DNA from: an uncultured Piscinibacter sp.
Lineage (GTDB): Bacteria; Pseudomonadota; Gammaproteobacteria; Burkholderiales; Burkholderiaceae_C
Direction of reading: 5' to 3'
Length of the DNA: 64,000 bases
Assembly: GCF_937952055.1 (NCBI RefSeq)
Contig: NZ_CALFYO010000020.1
Span: forward strand, 643,808 to 707,807
Each line of letters starts with the position of its first letter. Position 1 is the stretch's first letter. Shown here piece after piece: positions 15,214-23,962 of this stretch. The notes under the pieces were generated by a model. It ran no database searches and had not been told where the DNA came from. It saw only the letters and a list, made by a program, of their open reading frames with translations. The position numbers and the translations under genes are program-made.

Positions 15214-16368
15214 ATGAATCTGCCCGCCAACCCCTTCTACGCATCGCCCGAACAGCGTGTCGCGCTGGCGCGTCAGCACTTCTTCGAGGACGGCCTGCGT
15301 CCTTCGGGCATGGTCAGCGAGGCGGTGCTGCAGTCGTGGTCGCGCTGCCTGCGCACGCACCCCGACCCGCACAAGCCGGCGACGTTCGAGCCGGTCACGC
15401 CCAGCCGCGTGCACAGCGTGCTGCGCGCCAACCGCCAGCTGCTCGAGGCGGCCAGCGCCGAGCTGGAGCGGCTGCGCGAGACGCTCGCCGGCACCAGCGG
15501 CACCGCCATGCTCACCGATCCGCAGGGCGTGATCATCGGCAGCACGTTCACGCAGGCGCGCAGCCACGAGCGCCTGATGCCGGTCAGCACGCGCATCGGC
15601 GTCAACCTCGCCGAGGAGGCGGTGGGCACCACCGCACCCGGCATCACCGCGCGCACCGGCCAGCCCAGCGTGGTGCTCGGCGGCGAGCACTTCTTCGGCA
15701 ACGTGCAGGTGATGCACTGCGCGGCCGCGCCGATCCGCGACGTGCGCGGCCGCCTCGCCGGCGTGCTCGACCTGTCCAGCGAGGGATTGCCGTTCGGCTT
15801 CGACGCCGCCTCGGTGGTGGCGCACTACGCCGCCGAGATCGAGAACCGGCTGTTGTGTGCGCAGTCCACCGAGCACCTGGTGGTGCGCATGCAGATCTCG
15901 CCGGCGCTGCTGGACACGCCGATGGCCGCGCTGGTCGGCATCACCGGCGACGGCCGCATCGACTGGCTCAACGGCGCCGCATCGCGCCTGCTCGGGGTGG
16001 GCACGGCAGCGGGTTCCGCCCCCGCGCCGCTGGCAGAGGACCACTTCGGGTTGCCGCTGGCGGCGCTCGCCTCGCTGTCCGGCGCCGCCACGCCGCAGGC
16101 CGTGCGGCTGCCCAACGGCCTGACGTTGTGGCTGCGTCCCGAGTGGCGCGCGCGCGACGGCCATCGACGGCTGCACCCCGCCGATCCGGCGCCGCCCCCC
16201 GCCCCATCGCCGCAGCCGGCGCCGCCACCGGCCACGCTGCGCGAGACCGAGCGTCAGACCGTCGTGCGCGTGCTCGGCGAGTGCGGCGGCAACGTCTCGA
16301 AGGCCGCGCGCGCGCTGGGCGTGTCGCGCGGGCTGGTCTACCGCCACCTGCGCCAGGGCGAAGGCTGA
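15214..16368 (+). CDS. GAF domain plus Fis-type HTH regulator lacking the AAA+ sigma-54 module
   Basis: 384 aa. Residues ~30-200 resemble the N-terminal sensor of AcoR-type activators (EAVLQSWSRCL, RETLAGTSGTAMLTDPQGVI, GVNLAEEAVGTTAPG, HFFGNVQVMHCAAAPIRD, LAGVLDLSS: a GAF domain). A PAS-like region and a Pro-rich linker follow, then a C-terminal Fis-type HTH (NVSKAARALGVSRGLVYRHL). The central AAA+ domain that contacts sigma-54, with its GAFTGA loop, is missing, so it cannot be a classical enhancer-binding activator. It is divergent from the PQQ dehydrogenase operon, whose alcohol or aldehyde inducer it may sense. GGAGAC precedes ATG 15214. Confidence 0.85.
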   Translation: MNLPANPFYASPEQRVALARQHFFEDGLRPSGMVSEAVLQSWSRCLRTHPDPHKPATFEPVTPSRVHSVLRANRQLLEAASAELERLRETLAGTSGTAMLTDPQGVIIGSTFTQARSHERLMPVSTRIGVNLAEEAVGTTAPGITARTGQPSVVLGGEHFFGNVQVMHCAAAPIRDVRGRLAGVLDLSSEGLPFGFDAASVVAHYAAEIENRLLCAQSTEHLVVRMQISPALLDTPMAALVGITGDGRIDWLNGAASRLLGVGTAAGSAPAPLAEDHFGLPLAALASLSGAATPQAVRLPNGLTLWLRPEWRARDGHRRLHPADPAPPPAPSPQPAPPPATLRETERQTVVRVLGECGGNVSKAARALGVSRGLVYRHLRQGEG

Positions 16369-16375
16369 CGCGCCG

Positions 16376-16392
16376 CACGGGATAATCCCGTG
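16376..16392 (+). promoter_or_regulatory. 17-bp perfect palindrome carrying the -10 hexamer of ribF
   Basis: CACGGGAT-A-ATCCCGTG is perfectly palindromic with an odd central base. GATAAT at 16381-16386 resembles a -10 hexamer, and the ribF ATG lies 7 bases after it, so the transcript would begin at or beside the start codon. The palindrome may instead be an operator or a terminator stem of the upstream regulator gene (which ends at 16368); no U-tract follows. Confidence 0.5.
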
Positions 16393-16393
16393 C

Positions 16394-17362
16394 ATGCGAG
16401 TCTTCCGCGGCTTCCACCATCCCGGCATCGCCCCCGCCTGTGCGCTGACCATCGGCAATTTCGATGGCGTGCACCGTGGCCACCAGGCCATGCTCGCGCT
16501 GCTGCGCAACGAAGCCCAGCACCGCGGCCTGCCGTCCTGCGTGATGACCTTCGAACCGCACCCGCGCGACTACTTCGCTGCGGTCACCGGCAGGCCCGAG
16601 CTGGCGCCGACGCGCATCGCCACGCTGCGCGACAAGTTGGCCGAGCTCGAGCGCTGCGGCATCGACCAGACCGTCGTGCTGCGCTTCGACCGGCGTTTCG
16701 CCGCGCAGTCGCCACAGGCCTTCGTCGACGACGTGCTGGTGGCGGGACTGGGCGCGAAGGTCGTGCTGGTCGGCGACGATTTCCGCTTCGGCGCCAAGCG
16801 CGCCGGCGACTACGCGATGCTCGACGCGGCCGGGCAGCGCTGCGGCTTCGACGTGGCGCGCATGATGAGCTACGAGGTGCATGGTCTGCGCGTCTCCAGC
16901 TCGGCGGTGCGCGAGGCGCTGACGGCCGGTGAGATGGAGCGGGCCGCCACCTTGCTCGGCCGGCCCTACAGCCTCAGCGGCCACGTGGTGCACGGGCGCA
17001 AGCTCGGCCGCGATCTCGGCTTCCGCACGCTGAACCTGCGCTTCTCGCATCCGAAGCCTGCGGCTCTGGGCGTCTTCGCGGTGCGCACCCATGGCCTTGC
17101 CGACGGGCCACTGGACGGCGTGGCGAGCCTGGGCAAGCGCCCCACGGTGGACGACAGCGGTCGCGTCGTGCTGGAGGTGCACTGCCTGGACTGGCCGGCA
17201 TCGCTCGGAGCCGAGGGCGCCTACGGACGGATCGTGCGCGTCGAGCTGCTGCACAAGCTGCGCGACGAGGAACGCTACGACAGCCTGGACGCGCTGCGCG
17301 CGGCGATCGGGCACGACGTCGAGAACGCGCGCACCTTCCTCGCCGCGCACGCGGCACCCTGA
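16394..17362 (+). CDS. ribF: Bifunctional riboflavin kinase / FAD synthetase
   Basis: 322 aa, standard RibF length. The N-terminal FAD synthetase (nucleotidyltransferase) domain shows TIGNFDGVHRGHQ and VLVGDDFRFGAKRAGD; the SSSAVREAL segment closes it. The C-terminal riboflavin kinase domain begins around residue 185 with YSLSGHVVHGRKLGRDLGF, then GVASLGKRPTVD and the closing LRDEERYDSLDAL. It makes FMN and FAD from riboflavin and ATP in the cytoplasm. In related bacteria ribF precedes ileS and lspA directly; here a reversed FG-GAP lipoprotein gene is inserted between them. No Shine-Dalgarno sequence precedes the ATG. Confidence 0.97.
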   Translation: MRVFRGFHHPGIAPACALTIGNFDGVHRGHQAMLALLRNEAQHRGLPSCVMTFEPHPRDYFAAVTGRPELAPTRIATLRDKLAELERCGIDQTVVLRFDRRFAAQSPQAFVDDVLVAGLGAKVVLVGDDFRFGAKRAGDYAMLDAAGQRCGFDVARMMSYEVHGLRVSSSAVREALTAGEMERAATLLGRPYSLSGHVVHGRKLGRDLGFRTLNLRFSHPKPAALGVFAVRTHGLADGPLDGVASLGKRPTVDDSGRVVLEVHCLDWPASLGAEGAYGRIVRVELLHKLRDEERYDSLDALRAAIGHDVENARTFLAAHAAP

Positions 17363-17383
17363 GCGCCTGGCAGCGCGGGCGGT

Positions 17384-18580
17384 TCAGCGCAGCGGGCGCA
17401 CGGCATCGAAGCTGAACGCCGTGGCGCGCTGCGGCAGCGCCCACACCGTGTCGCCGCCGAGCGCCAGCACGTCCGGACGGCCATCGCCGGTCACGTCCGC
17501 GATCGCCACCGGCGCGATGGCCGCCGGCATGTCGATCGTCGCCTCGAGTTGCAGCGCCGGCGGCGCGAGCTGGCGCTGCACGATCACCTGCTGGCGCACC
17601 GCGCCCGCGCCTTCCGGCCAGAAGCCTCCGCGGGCAAGGTCGATCAGGCCGTCACCGTTGAGATCGCCCAGCGCGGCAGCGGACAGTCCGGCGTGTGCCG
17701 CGCCGGTTCGCACGAGCGGCTGGAACAAGTCCCCCGCGCCATCGCGAAGCAGCAGGCCGACCTCGCTGGCGAGCACGTCGCCTTCGTCGTTCGGGCCGTA
17801 TACGAACATCAGATCGCTGCGCCCGTCACCGTCCAGGTCGGCCGCCGCGAGGTGATCCACCGAACCGCCGCCCGCGGTGCTGGCGACCGGCCGCGGCGCC
17901 GCGAAGCCGTCGTCGGTCTGCAGCAGCACGCTGACGCGTTCACCCCCGCCCGCAGCGAGATCGAAGCGGCCGTCGCCGTCGAGATCCGCCGCAGCGACTT
18001 CGAACACCCCGTGGCCGGCGTCCAGCGGCTGCGGCGCCAGGAAGCGGCCGCTCTGGGTGGGATCCTGCCGCAGCAGCTGCATCGGCTGGCCGCTGGCGAC
18101 GATGTCCAGCCGTGCGTCGCCGTCGAAATCGCCGAGGGCCACGGTATAGGCACCCGCCGCCGCGTCCAGCATGACGGGCGCGAGGAACTCGCCCGGCCGG
18201 GCAGGATCCTGGCGCAACCAGGACAGTTGCGTCAGGTCGGGATGCGTGACGACCAGGTCGGGGTGGCCGTCGCCGTCCAGGTCGCCAAGCGCGAAGCGCC
18301 ACGGATAGCGCGCCAGGACATGGTCCATCGGTGCGGCGAAGACACCCGGCGCCGTCTGGCGGTAGACCTTCAGATGGCCGATCTGGCGCTCGAAGCTCTC
18401 GATGCGGGTCGACAGCGTGATGACCTCGGCCAAGCCGTCGCCATCCAGGTCGGCCGAGGCGACCTGCGTGCCGACCCAGTAGGCATCGATGCCGCCGCCT
18501 CCGCCGCCGCAGCCGCTGACGGAACCCGCCAGAAGGCCGGCGGCGGCCCAGGCGCGCACGGCAGGTGACAGCCCTCTCAT
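17384..18580 (-). CDS. FG-GAP/VCBS repeat lipoprotein
   Basis: 398 aa. The N-terminus is a lipoprotein signal (AAAGLLAGSVSGC, lipobox with the modified Cys at about residue 27) followed by a poly-Gly linker. The mature part is a series of about seven FG-GAP/VCBS units, each with a calcium-binding-like DxDGDG loop (ADLDGDGLAEV, GDLDGDGHPDL, GDFDGDARLDI, ADLDGDGRFDL, ADLDGDGRSDL, GDLNGDGLIDL, ADVTGDGRPDV), predicting a seven-bladed propeller. It should be anchored in the outer membrane. Its role is unknown; adhesion or envelope scaffolding is possible. It lies in reverse orientation between ribF and ileS and thereby breaks an otherwise conserved gene string. Confidence 0.85.
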   Translation of the reverse strand: MRGLSPAVRAWAAAGLLAGSVSGCGGGGGGIDAYWVGTQVASADLDGDGLAEVITLSTRIESFERQIGHLKVYRQTAPGVFAAPMDHVLARYPWRFALGDLDGDGHPDLVVTHPDLTQLSWLRQDPARPGEFLAPVMLDAAAGAYTVALGDFDGDARLDIVASGQPMQLLRQDPTQSGRFLAPQPLDAGHGVFEVAAADLDGDGRFDLAAGGGERVSVLLQTDDGFAAPRPVASTAGGGSVDHLAAADLDGDGRSDLMFVYGPNDEGDVLASEVGLLLRDGAGDLFQPLVRTGAAHAGLSAAALGDLNGDGLIDLARGGFWPEGAGAVRQQVIVQRQLAPPALQLEATIDMPAAIAPVAIADVTGDGRPDVLALGGDTVWALPQRATAFSFDAVRPLR

Positions 18581-18677
18581 CCACGGCTCCCGAAGTACCG
18601 GTCTCCTTGTAGCAACGCCGGCGCGGCTTCGACTTGCGCCACGGCAGGCCGTCTGCCGTGGGCTGCAGCCCGCCCGG

Positions 18678-18683
18678 TAGAAT
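18678..18683 (+). promoter_or_regulatory. -10-like hexamer upstream of ileS
   Basis: TAGAAT, six bases before an ATG that opens a 30-codon reading frame. Since the FG-GAP gene separates ribF from ileS, ileS needs its own promoter and this is the best candidate in the 272-base gap. No good -35 box at 16-19 bases. Confidence 0.4.
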
Positions 18684-18689
18684 CGACCC

Positions 18690-18782
18690 ATGGTCTCCCG
18701 CCTCCTCTCCCTGCCCTGCCCGCGCGGGCATGCGGCCGTCCGTCGGCAGACCACGCGCGACCGAATTCAGCGCTCGCGCTGA
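18690..18782 (+). CDS. Possible 30-codon leader reading frame upstream of ileS
   Basis: An ATG lies 6 bases after the TAGAAT hexamer and opens 30 codons ending at TGA 18780-18782, 70 bases before the ileS ATG. The predicted peptide begins MVSRLLSLPCPRGH and is rich in Arg (8 of 30), with no family I recognise. It could be a regulatory leader peptide or merely a chance frame; third-position GC is not decisive at this length. Nothing else is recognisable in the 272-base gap. Confidence 0.25.
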   Translation: MVSRLLSLPCPRGHAAVRRQTTRDRIQRSR

Positions 18783-18852
18783 ACCTGCGACTCCGGTGCG
18801 CTGCACCGGCCCCGGAACCACGAGGCGCGTCAGCACGCGACGCGCGATCGCC

Positions 18853-21699
18853 ATGACCGATTCCAACGAACGCCCCGTCGACTACCGCGCGACGCTGAAC
18901 CTGCCCGACACGCCCTTCCCGATGCGCGGCGACCTCGCCAAGCGCGAGCCGGGCTGGGTGAAGGAGTGGGACGAGCAGGGCATCTACAAGACACTGCGCG
19001 ACGCCCGTCACGGCGCGCCGCTGTTCGTGCTGCACGACGGCCCGCCCTATGCCAACGGCGCCATCCACATGGGCCACGCCGTCAACAAGGTGCTCAAGGA
19101 CATGATCGTCAAGGCGCGCCAGCTCAAGGGCTTCGACGCGCAGTACGTGCCGGGATGGGACTGCCACGGCCTGCCGATCGAGAACGCGATCGAGAAGAAG
19201 CACGGCCGCAACCTCAGCCGCGACGACATGCAGGCGAAGAGCCGCGCCTATGCCACCGAGCAGATCGCGCTGCAGATGGCCGATTTCAAGCGCCTGGGCG
19301 TGCTCGGCGACTGGGCAGACCGCTACGCCACCATGGATCCGGCCAACGAGGCCGGCGAGATCCGCGCGTTCAAGCGCGTCATCGAGCGCGGCTTCGTCTA
19401 CCGCGGCCTGAAGCCCGTGTACTGGTGCTTCGACTGCGGCAGTTCGCTCGCCGAGTTCGAGATCGAGTACGCCGACAAGAAGAGCCAGACGCTGGACGTC
19501 GGCTTCCTGTGCGCCGAGCCCGAGCGCCTGGCCAGCGCCTTCGGCCTGACGAAGCTGGAGAAGGACGCCTTCGCGGTGATCTGGACCACCACGGCGTGGA
19601 CGATCCCGGCCAACCAGGCGCTCAACCTCAACCCGACGCTGGAGTACGCACTGGTCGATACCGAGCGCGGCCTCTTGGTGCTGGCTGCGTCCCTGGTCGA
19701 GAAGTGCCGGGCCCGCTTCGGTCTGACCGGCCAGGTGCTGGCCACCGTCACCGGCGAGAAGCTGGGCGGCATCCACTTCCGCCACCCTCTCGCCCATGTT
19801 GACAAGGGCTACGACCGCCTCAGCCCGGTCTACCTGGCCGACTACGCGACGGCGGACGACGGCACCGGCATCGTGCACAGCTCGCCGGCCTACGGCCTGG
19901 ACGACTTCAACTCGTGCGTCGCGCACGGCATGAAGTACGACGACATCCTCAACCCGGTGCAGGGTAACGGCAGCTACGCGCACGACTTCCCGCTGTTCGG
20001 CGGCCAGAACATCTGGAAGGCCGTGCCGGTGATCATCGAGGCGCTGAAGAGCGCCGGGCGCCTGTTCGCCACCGAGACCATCACGCACAGCTACCCGCAC
20101 TGCTGGCGCCACAAGAGCCCGGTGATCTACCGCGCCGCAGCGCAGTGGTTCGTGCGCATGGACGCGGGCGAAGGCGTGTTCACCAAGGACAAGGCGCCGC
20201 GTACGCTGCGCCAGATGGCACTGGACGCGATCGACCAGACCGGCTTCTTCCCGGAGAACGGCCGCGCACGGCTGCGCGACATGATCGCCAACCGGCCCGA
20301 CTGGTGCATCTCGCGCCAGCGCAGCTGGGGCGTGCCGCTGCCCTTCTTCCTGCACAAGGACACGGGCGAACTGCACCCGCGCACGATGGACATCCTCGAC
20401 CAGGCGGCGGACATCGTCGAGCGCGGCGGCATCGAGGCCTGGAGCCGCATGACGACCGAGCAGATCCTCGGCGCCGAGGATGCGGCGCACTACACCAAGA
20501 GCAGCGACATCCTCGAGGTCTGGTTCGACTCCGGCTCGACCTTCTGGCACGTGCTGCGTGGCCAGCATCCGGAAGGCTTCCACCAGGAGGGACCGGAGGC
20601 CGATCTCTACCTCGAAGGCCACGATCAGCACCGCGGCTGGTTCCACTCGTCGCTGCTGCTGGCTTGCGCGCTGTTCGGCCGCGCGCCCTATCGCGGCCTG
20701 CTGACCCATGGCTTCACGGTGGACAGCCAGGGCCGCAAGATGAGCAAGTCGCTGGGCAACGGCATCGAGCCGCAGAAGGTGAGCTCGACGCTGGGCGCCG
20801 AGATCATCCGGCTGTGGGTGGCGGCGAGCGACTACTCGGGCGACATCGCCGGCGACGACAAGATCCTCGCCCGCGTGGTCGATGCCTACCGTCGCATCCG
20901 CAACACGCTGCGCTTCCTGCTCGCCAACACCAGCGACTTCGATCCTGCCCAGGATGCGGTCGCGCCCGCGGAGATGCTGGAGATCGACCGCTGGGCGCTG
21001 TCGCGCGCGGCGCAGTTCCAGGCTGAGGTGCTGCAGCACTACGAGATCTACGAGTTCCACCCGGTGGTTGCCAAGCTGCAGGTGTTCTGCAGCGAGGACC
21101 TCGGTGCCTTCTACCTCGACGTGCTGAAGGACCGCCTCTACACCACCGCGCCGAAATCGCTGGCACGCCGCTCGGCGCAGACCGCGTTGTGGCAACTCAC
21201 CCACGCGATGCTGCGCTGGATGGCCCCCTTCCTCAGCTTCACCGCCGAGGAGGCGTGGAAGTTGTTCGCGCCGGGGGCATCCGCCTCGATCTTCACCGAG
21301 ACCTACTGGAACTTCGATGCGCCCGACGAGGTGCTGCTGGCGAAGTGGACGCGCATCCGCGAGATCCGCGACCTGGCGAACAAGGAGATCGAGGCGGTGC
21401 GCAGCGCGGGCCAGGTCGGCTCGTCGCTGCAGGCCAACCTGAAGATCACCGCCGGCGCCGCCGACCACGCGCTGCTCGCCGCGCTGGGCGACGACCTGCG
21501 CTTCGTCACCATCACCTCGGCGGTCGCGCTGGCCGAAGGATCGGAACTGACCGTGCAGGTCACCCCGTCGAGTGCCACCAAGTGCGAACGCTGCTGGCAC
21601 TGGCGCGACGACGTCGGCCACGACGGCGCGCACCCGACGATCTGCGGCCGCTGCACCGGCAACCTCTTCGGCGCCGGCGAAACGCGCAAGGTGGCCTGA
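18853..21699 (+). CDS. ileS: Isoleucyl-tRNA synthetase
   Basis: 948 aa, type I bacterial IleRS. The HIGH signature is HMGH at residues 72-75 (PPYANGAIHMGH), the editing domain CP1 occupies roughly residues 200-400 (AVIWTTTAWTIPANQA, GTGIVHSSPAYG), and the KMSKS loop starts at Lys629 (GRKMSKSLGNG). The C-terminal zinc site CERCWHW...CGRC is intact. It charges tRNA-Ile and edits Val-tRNA-Ile in the cytoplasm. lspA begins 2 bases after the stop, so they form an operon. ATG 18853 gives the conserved N-terminus DYRATLNLPDTPFPMRG. Confidence 0.98.
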   Translation: MTDSNERPVDYRATLNLPDTPFPMRGDLAKREPGWVKEWDEQGIYKTLRDARHGAPLFVLHDGPPYANGAIHMGHAVNKVLKDMIVKARQLKGFDAQYVPGWDCHGLPIENAIEKKHGRNLSRDDMQAKSRAYATEQIALQMADFKRLGVLGDWADRYATMDPANEAGEIRAFKRVIERGFVYRGLKPVYWCFDCGSSLAEFEIEYADKKSQTLDVGFLCAEPERLASAFGLTKLEKDAFAVIWTTTAWTIPANQALNLNPTLEYALVDTERGLLVLAASLVEKCRARFGLTGQVLATVTGEKLGGIHFRHPLAHVDKGYDRLSPVYLADYATADDGTGIVHSSPAYGLDDFNSCVAHGMKYDDILNPVQGNGSYAHDFPLFGGQNIWKAVPVIIEALKSAGRLFATETITHSYPHCWRHKSPVIYRAAAQWFVRMDAGEGVFTKDKAPRTLRQMALDAIDQTGFFPENGRARLRDMIANRPDWCISRQRSWGVPLPFFLHKDTGELHPRTMDILDQAADIVERGGIEAWSRMTTEQILGAEDAAHYTKSSDILEVWFDSGSTFWHVLRGQHPEGFHQEGPEADLYLEGHDQHRGWFHSSLLLACALFGRAPYRGLLTHGFTVDSQGRKMSKSLGNGIEPQKVSSTLGAEIIRLWVAASDYSGDIAGDDKILARVVDAYRRIRNTLRFLLANTSDFDPAQDAVAPAEMLEIDRWALSRAAQFQAEVLQHYEIYEFHPVVAKLQVFCSEDLGAFYLDVLKDRLYTTAPKSLARRSAQTALWQLTHAMLRWMAPFLSFTAEEAWKLFAPGASASIFTETYWNFDAPDEVLLAKWTRIREIRDLANKEIEAVRSAGQVGSSLQANLKITAGAADHALLAALGDDLRFVTITSAVALAEGSELTVQVTPSSATKCERCWHWRDDVGHDGAHPTICGRCTGNLFGAGETRKVA

Positions 21700-21701
21700 C
21701 C

Positions 21702-22190
21702 ATGGCATGGCAGAAGTCCGGCAGCCCGCTGCTGCCCTGGCTGGGCATCGCGCTGGCGATCATCCTGCTCGACCAGTTCAGCAAGACGCTGATCCTCGGC
21801 TACTTCCAGCTCGGCGACAGCCTCGGCGTCACCTCGTTCTTCAACCTCGTGCGCGTGCACAACACCGGCGCGGCCTTCTCCTTCCTCGCCGGCGCGTCGG
21901 GCTGGCAGCGCTGGTTCTTCATCGGCCTGGGTGTCGTCGCCGCCGTCTTCATCGTCTGGATGCTGCGCAGCCACGGCGGCCAGCGCATGTTCGCCTGGGC
22001 GCTGTCGCTGATCCTCGGCGGCGCCCTGGGCAACGTGACCGACCGGCTGCTGCACGGCTACGTGGTGGACTTCGTCCAGGTCCACTACGGCGGCTGGTAC
22101 TTCCCGTCGTTCAACATCGCCGACAGCGCCATCACCGTGGGTGCCGGCCTGCTGATCCTCGACGAGTTGCTGCGCGTCAGGCGCAGCTGA
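21702..22190 (+). CDS. lspA: Lipoprotein signal peptidase (signal peptidase II)
   Basis: 162 aa with four membrane helices. Catalytic aspartates sit in NVTDRLLHGYVVDF and SFNIADSAITVG, the two conserved blocks of the family; the N-terminal LLDQFSKTLIL and RVHNTGAAFSFLA segments are also typical. It removes the signal peptide from diacylglyceryl-modified prolipoproteins at the inner membrane; likely clients in this window include the FG-GAP protein and YfiB. It starts two bases after ileS, the common ileS-lspA arrangement. Confidence 0.98.
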   Translation: MAWQKSGSPLLPWLGIALAIILLDQFSKTLILGYFQLGDSLGVTSFFNLVRVHNTGAAFSFLAGASGWQRWFFIGLGVVAAVFIVWMLRSHGGQRMFAWALSLILGGALGNVTDRLLHGYVVDFVQVHYGGWYFPSFNIADSAITVGAGLLILDELLRVRRS

Positions 22191-22206
22191 CGCGATACTG
22201 CGCGCC

Positions 22207-23904
22207 ATGCTGATCGAGACCCTCGGCGCCGCACGCGACCTGGGCCGGCTCAACGAGATCGCCGGCGTCTTCATCCGTCACGGCTTCGGCGACACCGTGC
22301 GCAGGCTCGGACTGGCCGACGCACTGGAACGCGCCGGCCACGTGCTGCACCGCGACCACGCCGCCGACCTCGCGCGCCTCGAACCGCCGGTGCAGGTGCG
22401 ACTCGCGTTGGAGGAACTCGGCCCCACTTTCGTCAAGCTCGGCCAGATCCTCGCCGGCCGGGCCGACCTGTTCGGCCCGGACTGGATCGCCGAGTTCTCG
22501 CGCCTGCACAGCCAGGTGCCGGCGGTGCCGCTGGAGACCCTGCGCGGGCAGCTGCGCGAGGATCTCGGCGACGAGCCGGAAGCCGTCTTCGAGCGCTTCG
22601 ATGCCGAGCCGCTCGCCGCCGCGTCGATTGCGCAGGTGCACCGCGCCCGGCTGAAGGACGGCAGCGAGGTGGTGGTGAAGATTCGCCGCCCCGGCATCCG
22701 GGAAATCGTCGAGGCCGACCTGCGCCTGCTCGACCGCCTGGCCGCGATGGCCGAGGCCGAGGCGCCGGCACTGCAGCCCTATCGACCGAAGCAGTTGGTG
22801 CGCGAGCTGGCGCGCTCGCTGCAGCGCGAGATGGACCTGGCCGCCGAATGCCACAACGCCGAGCGCATTGCCGGCAACCTGGCGGTGCTGCCGTTCGTGA
22901 CGATCCCCAAGGTGCATTGGCAGCACACGCACGAGCGCATCAACGTGCAGGAGTGCATCGAGGGCATCCCGGGCAGCGACCTCGAGCGCGTCAGCGCCGA
23001 GGGGCTGGACCGGCCGCTGCTCGCCCGACGCGGCGCGCAGGCGGTGCTGAAGATGATCGTCGAGGACGGCTTCTTCCATGCCGACCCGCACCCGGGCAAT
23101 GTCTTCTACCTGAGCGGCAACCGCCTCGCCTTCATCGACTTCGGCATGGTCGGCCGCCTCACCATGAGACGCCGCGAGGAGCTGCTGGCGCTGCTGCTCG
23201 GCCTGGTCGAGCGCCAGCCGCAGGCGGTGGCCGACGTGCTGCTCGACTGGACCGGGGACGAGCACGGCGCCAACCTGAGCGCACTCGAAGGCGAGATCGA
23301 GGCCTTCGTCGACCAGTACCACGGCACGCCGCTGGCCGAACTTCACCTCGGCCAGATGCTCGCCGACGTGACCACCATCCTGCGCGAGCACCGCCTCGCG
23401 CTGCCCGCCGACCTGGCCCTGCTCATCAAGGCCTTCATCTCGCTGGAGGGCATGGGCCGCGGTCTGGACCCCGGATTTCACATGGCCAGCGAGGCGCTGC
23501 CGCTGCTGCGCCAGGTGCTGCGAGCACGCTACAAGCCGCAGGCGATCGGCAAGCGCGCCTGGCAGACCCTGCGCGATGCCTTGGCCATGGCCGAGCGGCT
23601 GCCGCACGACGTGTCGCGTGCGCTGCGCAACCTGCGCCGCGGCCGCATGCAGCTGCACATCGACCTCGCGCACCTCAAGCGTGTCGGTGACCAGCTCGAC
23701 CGCGCAGCCAACCGGCTCTCGCTGGCGCTGGTGATCGCCGCGCTGATCATCGGCTCGTCGATCGTCATGACGGTGAAGGGCGGACCCACGTTGTTCGGTC
23801 TGCCGGCCTTCGGCTTCCTCGGCTTCAGCGGCGCGGTGCTGGGCGGCTTGTGGCTGGTCCGATCGATCTGGCGCAGCACCCATCACCGCGACGGGGAAGA
23901 TTGA
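22207..23904 (+). CDS. ABC1/AarF/UbiB-family kinase-like protein
   Basis: 565 aa. The ABC1 atypical kinase domain covers residues ~80-440: LEELGPTFVKLGQILAGR (the KxGQ motif), SIAQVHRARL, VVVKIRRPGI (ATP-binding Lys), FFHADPHPGNVFYL and AFIDFGMVGRL (metal Asp). Two C-terminal hydrophobic segments after residue ~500 (LVIAALIIGSSIVM and LPAFGFLGFSGAVLGG) anchor it. UbiB-type proteins support ubiquinone biosynthesis, but this copy is not beside ubiE/ubiJ, so it could be a paralogue with a different lipid-related role. GATACT lies 7 bases before ATG 22207 and no Shine-Dalgarno sequence is seen. Confidence 0.88.
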   Translation: MLIETLGAARDLGRLNEIAGVFIRHGFGDTVRRLGLADALERAGHVLHRDHAADLARLEPPVQVRLALEELGPTFVKLGQILAGRADLFGPDWIAEFSRLHSQVPAVPLETLRGQLREDLGDEPEAVFERFDAEPLAAASIAQVHRARLKDGSEVVVKIRRPGIREIVEADLRLLDRLAAMAEAEAPALQPYRPKQLVRELARSLQREMDLAAECHNAERIAGNLAVLPFVTIPKVHWQHTHERINVQECIEGIPGSDLERVSAEGLDRPLLARRGAQAVLKMIVEDGFFHADPHPGNVFYLSGNRLAFIDFGMVGRLTMRRREELLALLLGLVERQPQAVADVLLDWTGDEHGANLSALEGEIEAFVDQYHGTPLAELHLGQMLADVTTILREHRLALPADLALLIKAFISLEGMGRGLDPGFHMASEALPLLRQVLRARYKPQAIGKRAWQTLRDALAMAERLPHDVSRALRNLRRGRMQLHIDLAHLKRVGDQLDRAANRLSLALVIAALIIGSSIVMTVKGGPTLFGLPAFGFLGFSGAVLGGLWLVRSIWRSTHHRDGED

Positions 23905-23962
23905 CGTTGGTCAAGCCTCGCTAGGGCGGCCCCGATTGCGCGCGGTGCGGCGGCACGGCCCA

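Noticed and set aside
18577..21708. Minus-strand reading frame of 1043 codons antisense to ileS
   Set aside because: It is a mirror of the GC-biased ileS codons; the translated sequence is low-complexity in His, Arg, Val and Ala with no domain, while the other strand is a complete IleRS.
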